A stretch of DNA of 64,000 bases from Luteibacter sp. 9135 (GCF_000745005.1 NZ_JQNB01000001.1:3837501-3901500), one strand, 5' to 3'; counted from the stretch's first letter, positions 8,562 through 17,597 are shown. Numbers and translations are program-made. The notes: generated by a model from the letters alone, not told the origin.

Positions 8562-9920
8562 ATGAATACGCTCCTTTTCTCACGTCGCACCACGCAAGCG
8601 TGTATCGACAGACTCCATGGCGTCGTCACCGAAAATGAGTCAAAGAAGTTTGTTGACGCGCTCAACCGGCCCGGCCGCGACCGCTTAATCAAGCTGTGGG
8701 AGGTCGTCGTCCTCGACGCCCTGGCCCAGCTGGGCCCCATCGACCACGAACAGCCGCTGCCAAGCGGACAACAGCCGGATTTCGCGTTCACCTTGATGAC
8801 GCCGGACGGGCCCCGGCGCGTCGTGGGCGATATCACCTGCATATCCGACACCGGCTTCGACGAGCAAAACCCCATCCGGGCTCTCTCCGATGAGCTTATT
8901 CGGAACGCCTACAAGCTGGGTGTCGACCCGGCGGCCCTGGACTTGCAGGTTGAGGGTCGGACACACGGCGCTTACCGCGACGCAAAGATGGTGCTGGAAC
9001 TTCCGACGAAGGGCCAGGTGCCTAGATTCGTCAAACGCGACATCGTCCCTTTTCTCTCCCGCATAAAGAAGGCGCCGACCGTTTCGGATTTCATTCGTAT
9101 CGACACAGCGGCCGCCACCCTGACAGTTGGGTACCAACCGGGCAAGCAGTACTACTCCATGGGGCATCCGAGTTATGACGTGTCGTACTCCATCGACCGA
9201 AATCCCCTGTGGGTCGGGCTGAAGAAAAAGGCGGACCAGCTTCGCTCATCGGCAACCGACTCCGTCCGTGTCGTCATTGTCTGCGACGGTGACTGCAAGG
9301 GGCTGAAGGAAAAATCCCCCATGGGTGGCCACTTCAGCACGAAGGCCATTGTCGAGGATTATCTCCGGCGCAACGCCACCATCGATGTGGTTCTCCTGCT
9401 GCCCGTCGTCGAGATTCATCACAGCCTTCAACCGTCCAGGGTCGAGATACAACCGTACTTTGCAACGCGGACGAATCGCAACCGTCCGGCGTTGTCCGGC
9501 ACGGTCCGCGCTGCGCTCGTGTCGCATCTCCAACGGATGGTCGACCACCTTCCTGTGCCACGGATGAGTGCCCCCAATGCGGTCAACCGCTGTAACGACG
9601 AGCGGTTGTTGTTCGGTCTCCATGGCGGTTACATATGGTCAGGACACAAAATGAGCATTTCATCAAAACAACTGCTGGAACTCCTCGCCGGCATCCCACC
9701 GGAGACTCCCAAAGTGCCCAAGGGTGCCACGGTCGAGCCCATGCTTCCGCCCAACTGGCAGGAGCACTTCCTTCGCTACCTGATGCGAGGCCAGATGATC
9801 TCGAAAGTGACCATCGTTTCCGGCGGCGAGACGGACGACGACACGGTCGAGTTCGAGTTCGGACCACCCGATGTCGCCATCAGTCCTTTCCGGATGCCGC
9901 CAGACTCCAGGACGAGCTAG
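8562..9920 (+). CDS. Unknown 452-residue protein, possible nuclease-like fold
   Basis: Soluble protein. The N-terminal third contains PSGQQPDFAFTLM followed by RRVVGDITCI, which resembles the PD...(D/E) strands of a restriction-endonuclease fold, but the lysine is not obvious, so the match is weak. The middle has a hydrophobic strand VRVVIVCDGDCKGL and then IDVVLLLPVVEIHHS. An in-frame ATG at 8520 would add 14 residues; neither start has a convincing ribosome site. It is followed 77 bases later by the Mrr-like gene. No family recognised. Confidence 0.6.
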   Translation: MNTLLFSRRTTQACIDRLHGVVTENESKKFVDALNRPGRDRLIKLWEVVVLDALAQLGPIDHEQPLPSGQQPDFAFTLMTPDGPRRVVGDITCISDTGFDEQNPIRALSDELIRNAYKLGVDPAALDLQVEGRTHGAYRDAKMVLELPTKGQVPRFVKRDIVPFLSRIKKAPTVSDFIRIDTAAATLTVGYQPGKQYYSMGHPSYDVSYSIDRNPLWVGLKKKADQLRSSATDSVRVVIVCDGDCKGLKEKSPMGGHFSTKAIVEDYLRRNATIDVVLLLPVVEIHHSLQPSRVEIQPYFATRTNRNRPALSGTVRAALVSHLQRMVDHLPVPRMSAPNAVNRCNDERLLFGLHGGYIWSGHKMSISSKQLLELLAGIPPETPKVPKGATVEPMLPPNWQEHFLRYLMRGQMISKVTIVSGGETDDDTVEFEFGPPDVAISPFRMPPDSRTS

Positions 9921-9997
9921 TCAGCGATGAGGTCGGTCATTCGCGAGCGCGAAGATTCTGCCCGCCTTATGATAGGTATCCAACAGGTGACCACCCC

Positions 9998-11230
9998 ATG
10001 TCGACACGCCCGCCACAGCCGAATGTCCGCACTCAGCCCGCAGGTAGAGCATGGAGTGACCGGCGGGTCGAAGCCGAGATCGAAGAGCTCAAGCATCGCG
10101 TGAGGACGTGGGCCGAGGAACGGGCCCTCTGGTACGACTGCGGCTTCGCGAGTTTCGCAGAATACGTCGGGGCCGATCCCGGCGATCCACCCGAGTGCTT
10201 GGTGTTGTGGTACGACGGCCCGCTTGGGAGCACGATCGACGGCATGAACCCGGATGCTCCGGAGTCGGAGTTTCATGACATCTTCGATGAGATGGGTTTC
10301 CTTTACGAGAGCCGCGACAACGTGACCGGTGTCGCCTATCTCGAGACTGACGACCAGGAACGCGCGGAAGCGTACCGTCAGTACTTCCACTGGAAATGGG
10401 TCTGCTCGCTCATCAAGGATGACTGTGCGGACGTCCACGCTGAACTCTTTGATCACTTCCATAAACGTCCGGACGACCTCGGGCGCCTGCACTGGCGCGA
10501 GCTGGAAATCCTCCTCTTCCGGGTGTTCCAGAATCAGGGATTCCGCGCAGTACTGGGCCCGGGCACCGGCGACGGGGGTGCGGACGTGCGCCTCTGGAAG
10601 GGTCCCCTTGGCGACGTCCACACCCTGGTCCAGGCCAAGCGTTACCGGCGGGGCAACAAGATATCCCTTGAGCCCGTGGCCGCGCTGCGTGGCGTCATGG
10701 CCAACGAGCGTGCAACGCACGGGATCTTCGTGACCACGTCGAGTTATATGCCGAGCGCACGAAAGTTTGCACTGGCATCCGAAGGCGCACTGACCCTTGC
10801 AACGTCAACCGAAGTCGCCGAATGGTGCAAGACGGCCGGCGAGATGGTTGTGAGCGACAAGGCAGCCCTTGTCTCGCGCCCGTCAGTCGAGCGGTTGCTT
10901 TTGGATCTTCGACACAGACAGGATGCCCGCATAGTGCACGCCTCATATGGGTATAACATGACGATCAATGCCTTTGCGATGGTTATCAAGGAAACAAAAT
11001 ACGCCGCACTCCTGATGCCCCTCCCGTCGCTGACTGTTTCCCATGACGGCTATGGGCAGATGGGCTTAGTCATTCCCGACCTTACCGAAGCCGCGCTTGC
11101 CTTCCACGCTGCGCCGCATGTCGTGCGCGCAAAGGTCACGAAGGAAAGCGGTCGGACTGGGTACTGGGACGGCGAGCATTACTACACACCGTGGAATGGA
11201 GCACCGTGTCACTTCAACTACTGTGATTGA
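9998..11230 (+). CDS. Mrr-type restriction endonuclease with extra domains
   Basis: A 410-residue protein. Residues about 160-275 form an Mrr-like PD-(D/E)xK core: E168/E170 in LHWRELEILLF, D196 in GDGGADVRLW, then VQAKRY with Q212 and K214, ending VMANERATHGIFVTTS. Mrr enzymes cut modified or foreign DNA. The first 155 residues (a coiled segment, then an acidic domain with FHDIFDEMGF) and the last 120 (NMTINAFAMVIKET, YYTPWNGAPCHFN) are not recognised. Start 9998 is chosen because AGGTGA lies 8 bases upstream; the frame is open further back through the previous gene. Last gene of the run. Confidence 0.8.
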   Translation: MSTRPPQPNVRTQPAGRAWSDRRVEAEIEELKHRVRTWAEERALWYDCGFASFAEYVGADPGDPPECLVLWYDGPLGSTIDGMNPDAPESEFHDIFDEMGFLYESRDNVTGVAYLETDDQERAEAYRQYFHWKWVCSLIKDDCADVHAELFDHFHKRPDDLGRLHWRELEILLFRVFQNQGFRAVLGPGTGDGGADVRLWKGPLGDVHTLVQAKRYRRGNKISLEPVAALRGVMANERATHGIFVTTSSYMPSARKFALASEGALTLATSTEVAEWCKTAGEMVVSDKAALVSRPSVERLLLDLRHRQDARIVHASYGYNMTINAFAMVIKETKYAALLMPLPSLTVSHDGYGQMGLVIPDLTEAALAFHAAPHVVRAKVTKESGRTGYWDGEHYYTPWNGAPCHFNYCD

Positions 11231-11380
11231 GCGCGCGGCACTCACAGAAAATGCACCTTCGACAACCCCGACGCGTCGCCTCCGACGGTGTGATTCCAGG
11301 TAGGCGGGAGCTCGTCGCCTTACTACTGCAATGTCCGCCCTCGGCCACCCATCAGCAGACCTCGCGCAAAAGGTGTCCGC

Positions 11381-11962
11381 CTACAGACGCCTCATCCCCC
11401 GCGATGCAACTCCGGCCTTCGGTACTGCGCTATCAAGGGCGTCACGGGCCATGAAACGAAGCAGTTCCCTGAGCTGTGCGCGCATGGGCGTACTGAGCGG
11501 AAACGCTGCGGCGAGCTCTGGCAACCGGACAAGCCACTCTTCGGGAAGAAACGAGACCTGCTTGGCGCGGCGGATGCGGAGGGCGGCCACCCTGTCGAAC
11601 GGGCCGCCCCTGGTATTCCTGACGTCTTGCTGGGCCCACACCTCGATTTGATTGCGGGTCAGGTCGTCCCCATCGTTCCAGCTGGTGCGTGCGGCATCCA
11701 TCTGCAGGGCGCGGACCAGGAGGCGTGAGGTGATGGCCATCAGGCGATGGGTTACATGCGTCGTTGTCGGATACATTCCCGCCATGTAGAGCTCGTCACT
11801 CCCGGCGGTTGTCAGCGTGACCTGCCCCGGCGCCTGCGTCACGGTCAGGCCGAGGACGGCGAGCGTGTCTTTGACGTCCGACCAGCGCGGCGCGGGATGG
11901 GGTGGGAGCTCACTGCGACGGAAGGTGCCCCGGGGGAGGATGAGGTGGCGCGTGATGGGCAT
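11381..11962 (-). CDS. Hypothetical protein, convergent with Mrr gene
   Basis: A 193-residue soluble protein read toward the Mrr-like gene. Visible are a strand-rich N-terminal half (TLAVLGLTVTQAPGQVTLTT) and a helical, basic C-terminal half (RVAALRIRRAKQVSF, then MRAQLRELLRFMARDAL). No motif or family recognised. Coding-like composition and a clean start support a real gene. It may mark the far border of the defence run since direction changes here. Confidence 0.5.
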   Translation of the reverse strand: MPITRHLILPRGTFRRSELPPHPAPRWSDVKDTLAVLGLTVTQAPGQVTLTTAGSDELYMAGMYPTTTHVTHRLMAITSRLLVRALQMDAARTSWNDGDDLTRNQIEVWAQQDVRNTRGGPFDRVAALRIRRAKQVSFLPEEWLVRLPELAAAFPLSTPMRAQLRELLRFMARDALDSAVPKAGVASRGMRRL

Positions 11963-12213
11963 TCTCGTTCCTTGATGGGTTGGGGTCCTTTCAACCTGCC
12001 AAGGAACCAGACTTCGTCAAGGGGGTGGGCATGGGGATCCCCGAGGTGGAAACCGACTGAGACAGGAGCGATCCGGACGTCCATACGCCGCCTGGTGGGC
12101 GCGCGATTGGACCAGATTTCGGGTTCGAATCACTCAGCCAAAATCGGGATGGACACGCGGCTGCGAGCGTTCGGCGGAGCGAAGGGGGAAATCGTCTGGG
12201 ACTGAAATAACCC

Positions 12214-12234
12214 ACTGACCCGTATCAGTTTTTT
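12214..12234 (+). terminator. Weak hairpin with T-run before tRNA gene
   Basis: ACTGA and TCAGT form a five-pair stem around CCCGTA, followed by TTTTTT. It lies in the 342-base gap 11963-12304, where I see no protein gene. It may insulate the tRNA gene from upstream transcription. Confidence 0.3.
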
Positions 12235-12304
12235 CAGAACCCCGGTGGAAGCTCATATCTTTCCTTCCAAGCTTTACTTAGAGGAGTTGTGTGGTGTCGA
12301 TTGA

Positions 12305-12377
12305 CGCGGGGTGGAGCAGACTGGTAGCTCGCCGGGCTCATAACCCGGAGGTCGCGGGTTCGAGTCCCGCCCCCGCA
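12305..12377 (+). tRNA. Initiator tRNA-fMet (anticodon CAT), CCA not encoded
   Basis: The text closely follows bacterial initiator tRNA. The first base C faces A at position 72, an unpaired end typical of initiators. Three G-C pairs (GGG 12334-12336, CCC 12343-12345) flank the loop CTCATAA, with CAT at 12339-12341. The T-loop is GTTCGAGTC. After the acceptor strand CCCCGCA the sequence is TCTT, so neither CCA nor the usual A discriminator is encoded. This might be normal for the organism or a trace of recombination at the tRNA 3' end beside an integrase. Confidence 0.93.
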
Positions 12378-12438
12378 TCTTGTCCCGACCGGTGCTGCGA
12401 CAACTTGCCACCCCGTTTTCCTGTTCCTGCCCCTCTGG

Positions 12439-12470
12439 CCCGCGTTACACGTAACGCGGGTTGTCTCATT
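12439..12470 (+). terminator. Terminator after tRNA-fMet
   Basis: CCCGCGTTAC and GTAACGCGGG form a perfect ten-pair stem with an AC loop (12439-12460), followed by TTGTCTCATTT. It lies 61 bases after the tRNA and reads in the same direction. Confidence 0.6.
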
Positions 12471-12493
12471 TCGGCCGTCCCGAGGATTTTCCG

Positions 12494-12673
12494 ATGACCC
12501 ATGCGCACCGCAACGACGCGGACAAATCGTCCGGCCGAAAACCCGGCCGCAGCTGGCACGCCTTCTGGTTTGCCCCACGCCCGTCAGGATTCCCGGGGCG
12601 GTGGATGTGGGTGATCTATGCAGTCTTGGTGCTTTTCTGCATTGCCGAACTTCACCGGATCGGGTTCAGCTGA
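12494..12673 (+). CDS. Small single-helix membrane protein
   Basis: A 59-residue product with a polar basic N-terminus (SSGRKPGRSW) and one membrane helix MWVIYAVLVLFCIAELHRI. Its end overlaps the end of the minus-strand gene at 12666 by 8 bases. A Met at 12461 is also in frame. Function unknown. Confidence 0.5.
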   Translation: MTHAHRNDADKSSGRKPGRSWHAFWFAPRPSGFPGRWMWVIYAVLVLFCIAELHRIGFS

Positions 12674-13337
12674 TGAAAAGCACGACGGCAGTAAGCACCA
12701 GGTTGATTAGCGTGGCGGCATTCATGAAGCGCCCCCAACCCCGACCGTCCACATGCCGGCACTCACCAACGAGCGCCGTGGAGACAAGCAGCGCCACTGC
12801 CTGCGAAAAGATGACCCAGTCGACCACATGCTGCTTCAGGACCTGGCCAAGGCAAAGAACCGCCGCTGCCCCAACCACCTGTGCGCCGATCGCCCCCATG
12901 ATGAAGAACCTGTCTCGCCGATCTGGTAGGGCAAGGGCAGCATCGAAAACCAGTGCCTGGCAGGTTCCAAGGTTAACGGGCGCACAGAGGTGTTTTTTGA
13001 CCGTTTCAAGATCCCGTTCCAAGGCGCGGCGAGCCATCCGAGTTGTCAGCCACCACATCCAGCCACTGCGTTCAACCAAGCGGCCAATGGTCGCAGGACG
13101 GATGTTCGCTGGAACCTTCACCAGAACGTCCTGCCCTTCCCGGGCGACCCAGAGGATTTCGCGCCTACGCCAGTGGCTCTTTCCCACAAGCAACTGCCGA
13201 ACGACACCTTGGATATCTACCGGCAGCCGGGTGATGGCTGCATGGTCTTTCGCGTGTCCCCACCGTTCAGGCTCACTCCCACCCAGCAATCCCTTTGGCA
13301 CGTCGACCTCCGCGATGAAAAAGGACCTTGTTCTCAA
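12666..13337 (-). CDS. Membrane protein with three C-terminal helices
   Basis: A product of up to 223 residues. The C-terminal half contains three clear membrane segments: FFIMGAIGAQVVGAAAVLCL, VIFSQAVALLVSTALVG and AATLINLVLTAVVLFIS at the very end. The N-terminal half is soluble and basic. The first codon here is TTG and no Met occurs until past the middle, so the start is uncertain and a GTG near residue 13 is an alternative. Plus-strand frames over the same stretch lack such structure, which argues for the minus strand. Family unknown. Confidence 0.55.
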   Translation of the reverse strand: MRTRSFFIAEVDVPKGLLGGSEPERWGHAKDHAAITRLPVDIQGVVRQLLVGKSHWRRREILWVAREGQDVLVKVPANIRPATIGRLVERSGWMWWLTTRMARRALERDLETVKKHLCAPVNLGTCQALVFDAALALPDRRDRFFIMGAIGAQVVGAAAVLCLGQVLKQHVVDWVIFSQAVALLVSTALVGECRHVDGRGWGRFMNAATLINLVLTAVVLFIS

Positions 13338-13493
13338 GCGACTTCACACGTTGCCCGCCCGTGCGCTTTGCCGCTGCAGTCGGCTCCCAGCATCGCACAG
13401 ACCGGGCGGCGCTGCGTCAGCGCGAGCCAGTGGCGGACCGGCGTACGAAGAATGCGCGCAACCAACCTTTCCAAACCCGAAAAGGAGCTCCCC

Positions 13494-14144
13494 ATGAAGG
13501 ACCACACCCCACCCCGCACCCTGTGCGTCACCATCGATGACGACGGCATCCATATTGACGCCACGTACGCCGAAGACCTCCCCATCGCCCTGGAGGCCGC
13601 ACAGCGCATGACAGTCATGCCTCCGGCCACACCATCCCGTGACGCGTCCCGGGTTGCAGGAAAAAACCACGATGCCCGCTCGCCGGCGTCCACGTCGATG
13701 CGGCTTCTGTCGTCACCGGACGGGCTCGACGACGGCTTTGGTCCCTTTTCCCCCGAGACAGCGGCAGATAGCCGCGCGCATCGACAGCATTCCCTGCTTG
13801 ACGATGATTGGCTGTATGAACATGGCCGGGGGCTTGAGATTGAGGACATCAAGGCACGGGCCGCTGCGCTTGCGTCTGGCAGTCTAGAAGCCGGCAGCCT
13901 GGAAGGCGGTGCAGATGATGAACTAGACGAGTCTTGGCTCGACCCGGCAGACCCGCAGACGGCCGCCCTGCTTCGACATGAAGCCCATATCCGTTCCCTC
14001 ATCGGGCCGGACGACGACGAGGAGTGGGAGGAGGAGATGGACGGACCCGGGAATGACGACGATGAAGAAACGGACAGCTCGCCCTCTATCCACACGGCGT
14101 CATTCGGCGTTGCAATGGCATTGCCGTCGACGAGGCTGCATTGA
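13494..14144 (+). CDS. Strongly acidic hypothetical protein
   Basis: A 216-residue protein started at 13494, where AAAGGAG sits 7-10 bases upstream. It opens with a short strand-rich segment (TLCVTIDDDGIHIDATY), followed by low-complexity acidic text ending in runs of D and E (DDDEEWEEEMDG, DDDEETDSS). The acidity could mimic DNA, as in anti-restriction proteins, but no such family is recognised. The stop at 14142-14144 is one base before the next ATG, so the two genes are co-translated. Confidence 0.6.
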   Translation: MKDHTPPRTLCVTIDDDGIHIDATYAEDLPIALEAAQRMTVMPPATPSRDASRVAGKNHDARSPASTSMRLLSSPDGLDDGFGPFSPETAADSRAHRQHSLLDDDWLYEHGRGLEIEDIKARAAALASGSLEAGSLEGGADDELDESWLDPADPQTAALLRHEAHIRSLIGPDDDEEWEEEMDGPGNDDDEETDSSPSIHTASFGVAMALPSTRLH

Positions 14145-14145
14145 G

Positions 14146-14745
14146 ATGTTCCCGGGCAATATCATCAACGTACCGGAGGACATCTCGGAGTCGGAGATCT
14201 ACGCGCTTATGACTGCTTTCGGATTTCCGCTTCGCAAATGGGATGAGCAACGTGACCCATGGTTCGGAGATCGGACAGGATGGCACGTGGTTGACCTCGG
14301 ATATCGACCCGACGGGAACAAGGATGAGTACCACATCGATGACCTTTGCGAGTGGTGGCGCCAATGGATAGGCGGGGCCTACTTCGTTCTTTGCCGCCAC
14401 ACGCGACTAAAGTTGCTCCGTGACACATGGTCTTCGGATGGCCCTGAACGCGCTGCCATCGACGCCTGGATCCATGGCCGCGAGTCACAGCCGTTTGCGC
14501 TTTTTTCTTTACGGCGCCCATGGCTCAGTCTCGGCGCGACGATGGAATCGGATGCAGCGGAGACCTGGGTTGCCACGCTTACGTCTCTGAGGCCCCACTC
14601 ACTCTGTTCGCTCTCGATGGACGAGGAGGAAGCAGACCTCTGCCAGCAGATGCAAGTTTATGTGGCCGAGCACGAGCGCGATGCGCTATCGCGTACTATC
14701 ACGCGCCCGCACACCGTCAGCCTCTTGCACCCCGCGCGGATCTGA
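14146..14745 (+). CDS. Unknown protein, paralogue of the gene at 5272
   Basis: A 199-residue soluble protein beginning MFPGNIINVPEDISESEIYA. Its core HIDDLCEWWRQWIGGAYFVL, followed by a T-x-LLRDTW segment and AAIDAWIHG, parallels the 5272-5832 product in order and spacing. It is tightly coupled to the acidic protein before it. Function unknown; presence of two members in one island suggests a mobile accessory family. Confidence 0.6.
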   Translation: MFPGNIINVPEDISESEIYALMTAFGFPLRKWDEQRDPWFGDRTGWHVVDLGYRPDGNKDEYHIDDLCEWWRQWIGGAYFVLCRHTRLKLLRDTWSSDGPERAAIDAWIHGRESQPFALFSLRRPWLSLGATMESDAAETWVATLTSLRPHSLCSLSMDEEEADLCQQMQVYVAEHERDALSRTITRPHTVSLLHPARI

Positions 14746-14747
14746 CC

Positions 14748-15098
14748 TCAGTCGAAAACGATCGTCAGGACGTATGCTGTCGATGTCCCCATTGCATGAG
14801 CCGGACGGGATACCGCTCGCCACTCCCAATGCCAGCTTTGTCCCATGGCGGCCTTCACCTGGTTTGCCTTCTCGGCCAATGCGTTTAGCATTTCATCAAT
14901 GCACGCAATGACTTCAGCATCCACACCGGCTGCATTCCGGAGCTTCAACAGTTGCTCCCGATCCCCGGGCGTCGCCTGGGCTAACAGCGCCCGGATTACC
15001 GCAATGCTCGGTATCCGCCCCACAACGCCGCTGCGCAAAGGTCTTACCTGGCTGCGCAGCAAGATGCATTCGTTCAGTGCCTCAAAGGAGATGGCCAT
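14748..15098 (-). CDS. Hypothetical helical protein
   Basis: A 116-residue protein begun at the internal Met 15098 (MAISFEALNECILL); the frame opens at 15137. It has a helix-rich middle (QATPGDREQLLKLRNAAGV, then IDEMLNALAEKANQVKAAM). Its stop faces the preceding plus-strand gene with 2 bases between. No family recognised. Confidence 0.45.
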   Translation of the reverse strand: MAISFEALNECILLRSQVRPLRSGVVGRIPSIAVIRALLAQATPGDREQLLKLRNAAGVDAEVIACIDEMLNALAEKANQVKAAMGQSWHWEWRAVSRPAHAMGTSTAYVLTIVFD

Positions 15099-15218
15099 CT
15101 GTAGTTTCCCGGTTCGATACGTCCACGTTATCCGCATTTAGGACCGCCGTCTGTCAGGGAATTCCTACACCCCCTTGACAGCCTCCGATTCCTGGGTAGA
15201 ACAAAAAGAGGACGCCGG

Positions 15219-16697
15219 ATGCGTCTCCCCCTCCCCGGACAAGGACTGCCATTGGACGTTTTTCCCCCTGCTCCACCCGCATCACACTTTTCCATCAGCC
15301 GCACCCTTGAAGGCTGGCACATCTCGGTCGGCTCCAAACATGCATTTACCGACGCGCTTGAGGCCGCCCGCCAGATGCTCGACTTGCCCATGCCGGAGCG
15401 CCAGGCCGCCATGCCTTTGGCCGGCTTGGCGGCTTCCACCGCACCGGTGGCCGGAACGCTGTCCTCCCCCGACCACCGGGACGCGCCCGGCGTGATGCTC
15501 TCGGAAGTCATGCGCGAATTTTTTCTCGACTACATGCCGACCACCAGCTGGATGAAAGAAAAAGGCAAAATGGAATGCCGCGCGTCGCTCGAGCTCTTCT
15601 TGCTCGTGACCGGTGACCGGCCGCTGTCGACCCTGGTGCGTGATCACTTCAAGCGCTTCGTCAAGATCCTCCAGCTCTGGCCTGTGCACGCGAGCAAGAA
15701 GCCGGACTTCAAAGACATCGTCGACCCAGCGGTGATGCTGAAGAAAGCCGACGAGCTCAGCGCCCCACGCCTCTCGCCGGTGACTGTGGGCAACCGCGTC
15801 CACTACGTGCAGTTTTTCACCCGCTGGCTGCAAGACGCGAACAAGATTCACTTTGACCCGTGGAAGGGCGTTCTATTGCCCTCCCCTGTCCAGCAATTGA
15901 AGCGCCGTCCACCCACGCCCCAGGAACTTGCCATCATCTTCGACGCCGAAAACCGCAAGTCCCTCACCGCACCGCACGACTGGTGGTCCCCCATCCTTGC
16001 GCTTTACACGGGCGCGCGGCTGCGGGAAGTCGCACAGTTATATCTGGACGACATCGACGTCATCAACGATGTGCCATGCATCCATATCAACGCCCGGTTT
16101 GCGCACCAGCAACTCAAAACGGACTCATCGCGCCGGGTCGTGCCACTCCACCCCGAGCTCGAGCGACTGGGCTTTCTCGACTACGTCAAGGAACTTCGCG
16201 CCAACGGGGAGGCGAAGCTCTTCCCGGGGCTGCCCTGGCTGGGTGGGGATAAGGTCAAGGACCCGGGCCGACGGGTGGGCCGGTATTTTTCAGAAACCTA
16301 CCTGCCCGCATGCGGCATCACCGACCCGGCGGTGACGTTCCACTCGTTCCGGCACAACTTTGCCACCCAGGCAAACCGGGCGAATCTGGATGATGATCGC
16401 ATTGCACGGATCACCGGCCACAAGCTCGAGCGGCAAAACGCGCTCTCAATAAACTACATCCAGGCCAAGAGCTTGCCGGAGCGGATGGCGGACCTGATAT
16501 CCATCGAATTGCCCACCCTGAACCTCGCACCGTACCAGGAAGGACAGTTCTCGGGATGGTTTGCTGCCGCACGGCGCAAGAGGCCGGCACGAAAGAGCAA
16601 CCTGCCGGAACCGAGGGCCTCGGTGCTGAAGCCCTCGCCCATCCAGCGGGACGCGGTCGACCAGACCGGTCCCGAGGTCGGTAGCACGCCGCCGTGA
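15219..16697 (+). CDS. Tyrosine site-specific recombinase (integrase)
   Basis: A 492-residue phage-type integrase. A core-binding domain spans about residues 90-210 (MREFFLDYMP, RVHYVQFFTRWLQD). The catalytic domain carries TGARLRE (R267), LKTDSSRR (K300), HSFRHNF (H375, R378), GHK (H401) and the nucleophile in INYIQ (Y413), so all five key residues are present. The C-terminal 60 residues are basic and Pro-rich. It recombines a mobile element with a chromosomal att site, and probably moves this island. It lies 2.8 kb from the tRNA-fMet gene, a plausible att site. The partner att copy was not found. Confidence 0.9.
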   Translation: MRLPLPGQGLPLDVFPPAPPASHFSISRTLEGWHISVGSKHAFTDALEAARQMLDLPMPERQAAMPLAGLAASTAPVAGTLSSPDHRDAPGVMLSEVMREFFLDYMPTTSWMKEKGKMECRASLELFLLVTGDRPLSTLVRDHFKRFVKILQLWPVHASKKPDFKDIVDPAVMLKKADELSAPRLSPVTVGNRVHYVQFFTRWLQDANKIHFDPWKGVLLPSPVQQLKRRPPTPQELAIIFDAENRKSLTAPHDWWSPILALYTGARLREVAQLYLDDIDVINDVPCIHINARFAHQQLKTDSSRRVVPLHPELERLGFLDYVKELRANGEAKLFPGLPWLGGDKVKDPGRRVGRYFSETYLPACGITDPAVTFHSFRHNFATQANRANLDDDRIARITGHKLERQNALSINYIQAKSLPERMADLISIELPTLNLAPYQEGQFSGWFAAARRKRPARKSNLPEPRASVLKPSPIQRDAVDQTGPEVGSTPP

Positions 16698-16880
16698 GTC
16701 GCATGAGCGGTATTCGTGCGAAACGCGCAGGTCCGGTTCTTCACTGAAAGTCGTGCCTAGGTCTTTGACCTGACGAGCCATTGGATTTGTCCTGCTGCTG
16801 GACGTGCAAGGAGGATGCTTTTCGCACACTGAATTTTTGGCGTCGAGACGCATCGCACACCCAGCCCGCGCGTTCTCGCA

Positions 16881-17120
16881 TCATTTATTTCCTTCACGGT
16901 GGACCAGCACCAAATCGTGCTCGGGCTCCGTGTAATGGATGAGACCGTAACTTTCGAATTCAATCATCACGCCTGCTCCCAGATACCCCCACTGCTCGGC
17001 TGAATGTTCTGGAGCATCCCCGTAATTGCCCCCGTCGATGTCGCTGACGACCCGGCCCGGCTTTCCACCCAAGGAAACAATGTCGCCGAGCTGGCTGACT
17101 TGACCATCGCAATATTTCAT
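16881..17120 (-). CDS. Small conserved hypothetical, immunity-like
   Basis: A 79-residue protein, MKYCDGQVSQLGDIVSLGG, with strands around PGRVVSDID and a C-terminal GLIHYTEPEHDLVLV. I recall small proteins of this layout (MKYCDGQ.. to EEPEPDL..) next to toxin genes, without a defined name. The start at 17120 has GGAG 9 bases upstream and is preferred over the GTG at 17129. It is the last gene of the minus-strand series trailing the Rhs toxin. Confidence 0.65.
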   Translation of the reverse strand: MKYCDGQVSQLGDIVSLGGKPGRVVSDIDGGNYGDAPEHSAEQWGYLGAGVMIEFESYGLIHYTEPEHDLVLVHREGNK

Positions 17121-17216
17121 CGGGATCACTCCGCTTAGGCAGGTCGTTCTGGCGTTACTCGCTGAGTGGCTCTTGCATCGGCTTTCCTAACCGGCCGCCC
17201 GTAAAGAGGCGTTTGC

Positions 17217-17597
17217 CTAAAGAGACCTCAGGAATGCCTCGATGTCATGTTCTTTCAGCATCACGGCAAGCTCAACCGGCGTAGTACCGTCGTCCGTCTT
17301 GCCGTAGGGATCCGCACCTTCCTCGATAAGCCGCCTGACCACGTCAAGGTGGCCTTGCTCAACCGCATCATGGAGCGGCATGTAGCCATGTTCGCCCCTG
17401 TTGTTGACATCGACGCCTACAGACAGGAGCGTGTCGACTTCTGCCATGATTCCACGTGTGGCAGCGATGTTGATGGGCTTGTTCCCAAAAAGACTCGTCG
17501 TCCCGACATCATTGAGCGTCATCTCGGAATACTCAGGCAATTCGGAGTACTCAGCCAAAAGCGCAGCAACGTCATTTTTCAAAGCCGTATCTACCAT
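17217..17597 (-). CDS. Ankyrin-repeat protein, immunity-like
   Basis: A 126-residue protein beginning MVDTALKNDVAALLAEYSEL. Three ankyrin repeats are visible: NKPINIAATRGIMAEVDTLL, HGYMPLHDAVEQGHLDVVRR and GTTPVELAVMLKEHDIEAFL, with loops GVDVNNRG and GADPYGKT. It is intact and unrelated in detail to the decayed family at 447-1600. Similar small ankyrin proteins are common beside Rhs and type VI toxin genes, where they are proposed to neutralise toxins by binding. A further 8 in-frame residues lie upstream. Confidence 0.75.
   Translation of the reverse strand: MVDTALKNDVAALLAEYSELPEYSEMTLNDVGTTSLFGNKPINIAATRGIMAEVDTLLSVGVDVNNRGEHGYMPLHDAVEQGHLDVVRRLIEEGADPYGKTDDGTTPVELAVMLKEHDIEAFLRSL

Noticed and set aside
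12125..12160. T-loop-like sequence GGTTCGAATC suggesting a second tRNA end or att copy
   Set aside because: The flanks do not pair as a T-stem or acceptor stem, and it does not match the end of the tRNA-fMet gene.
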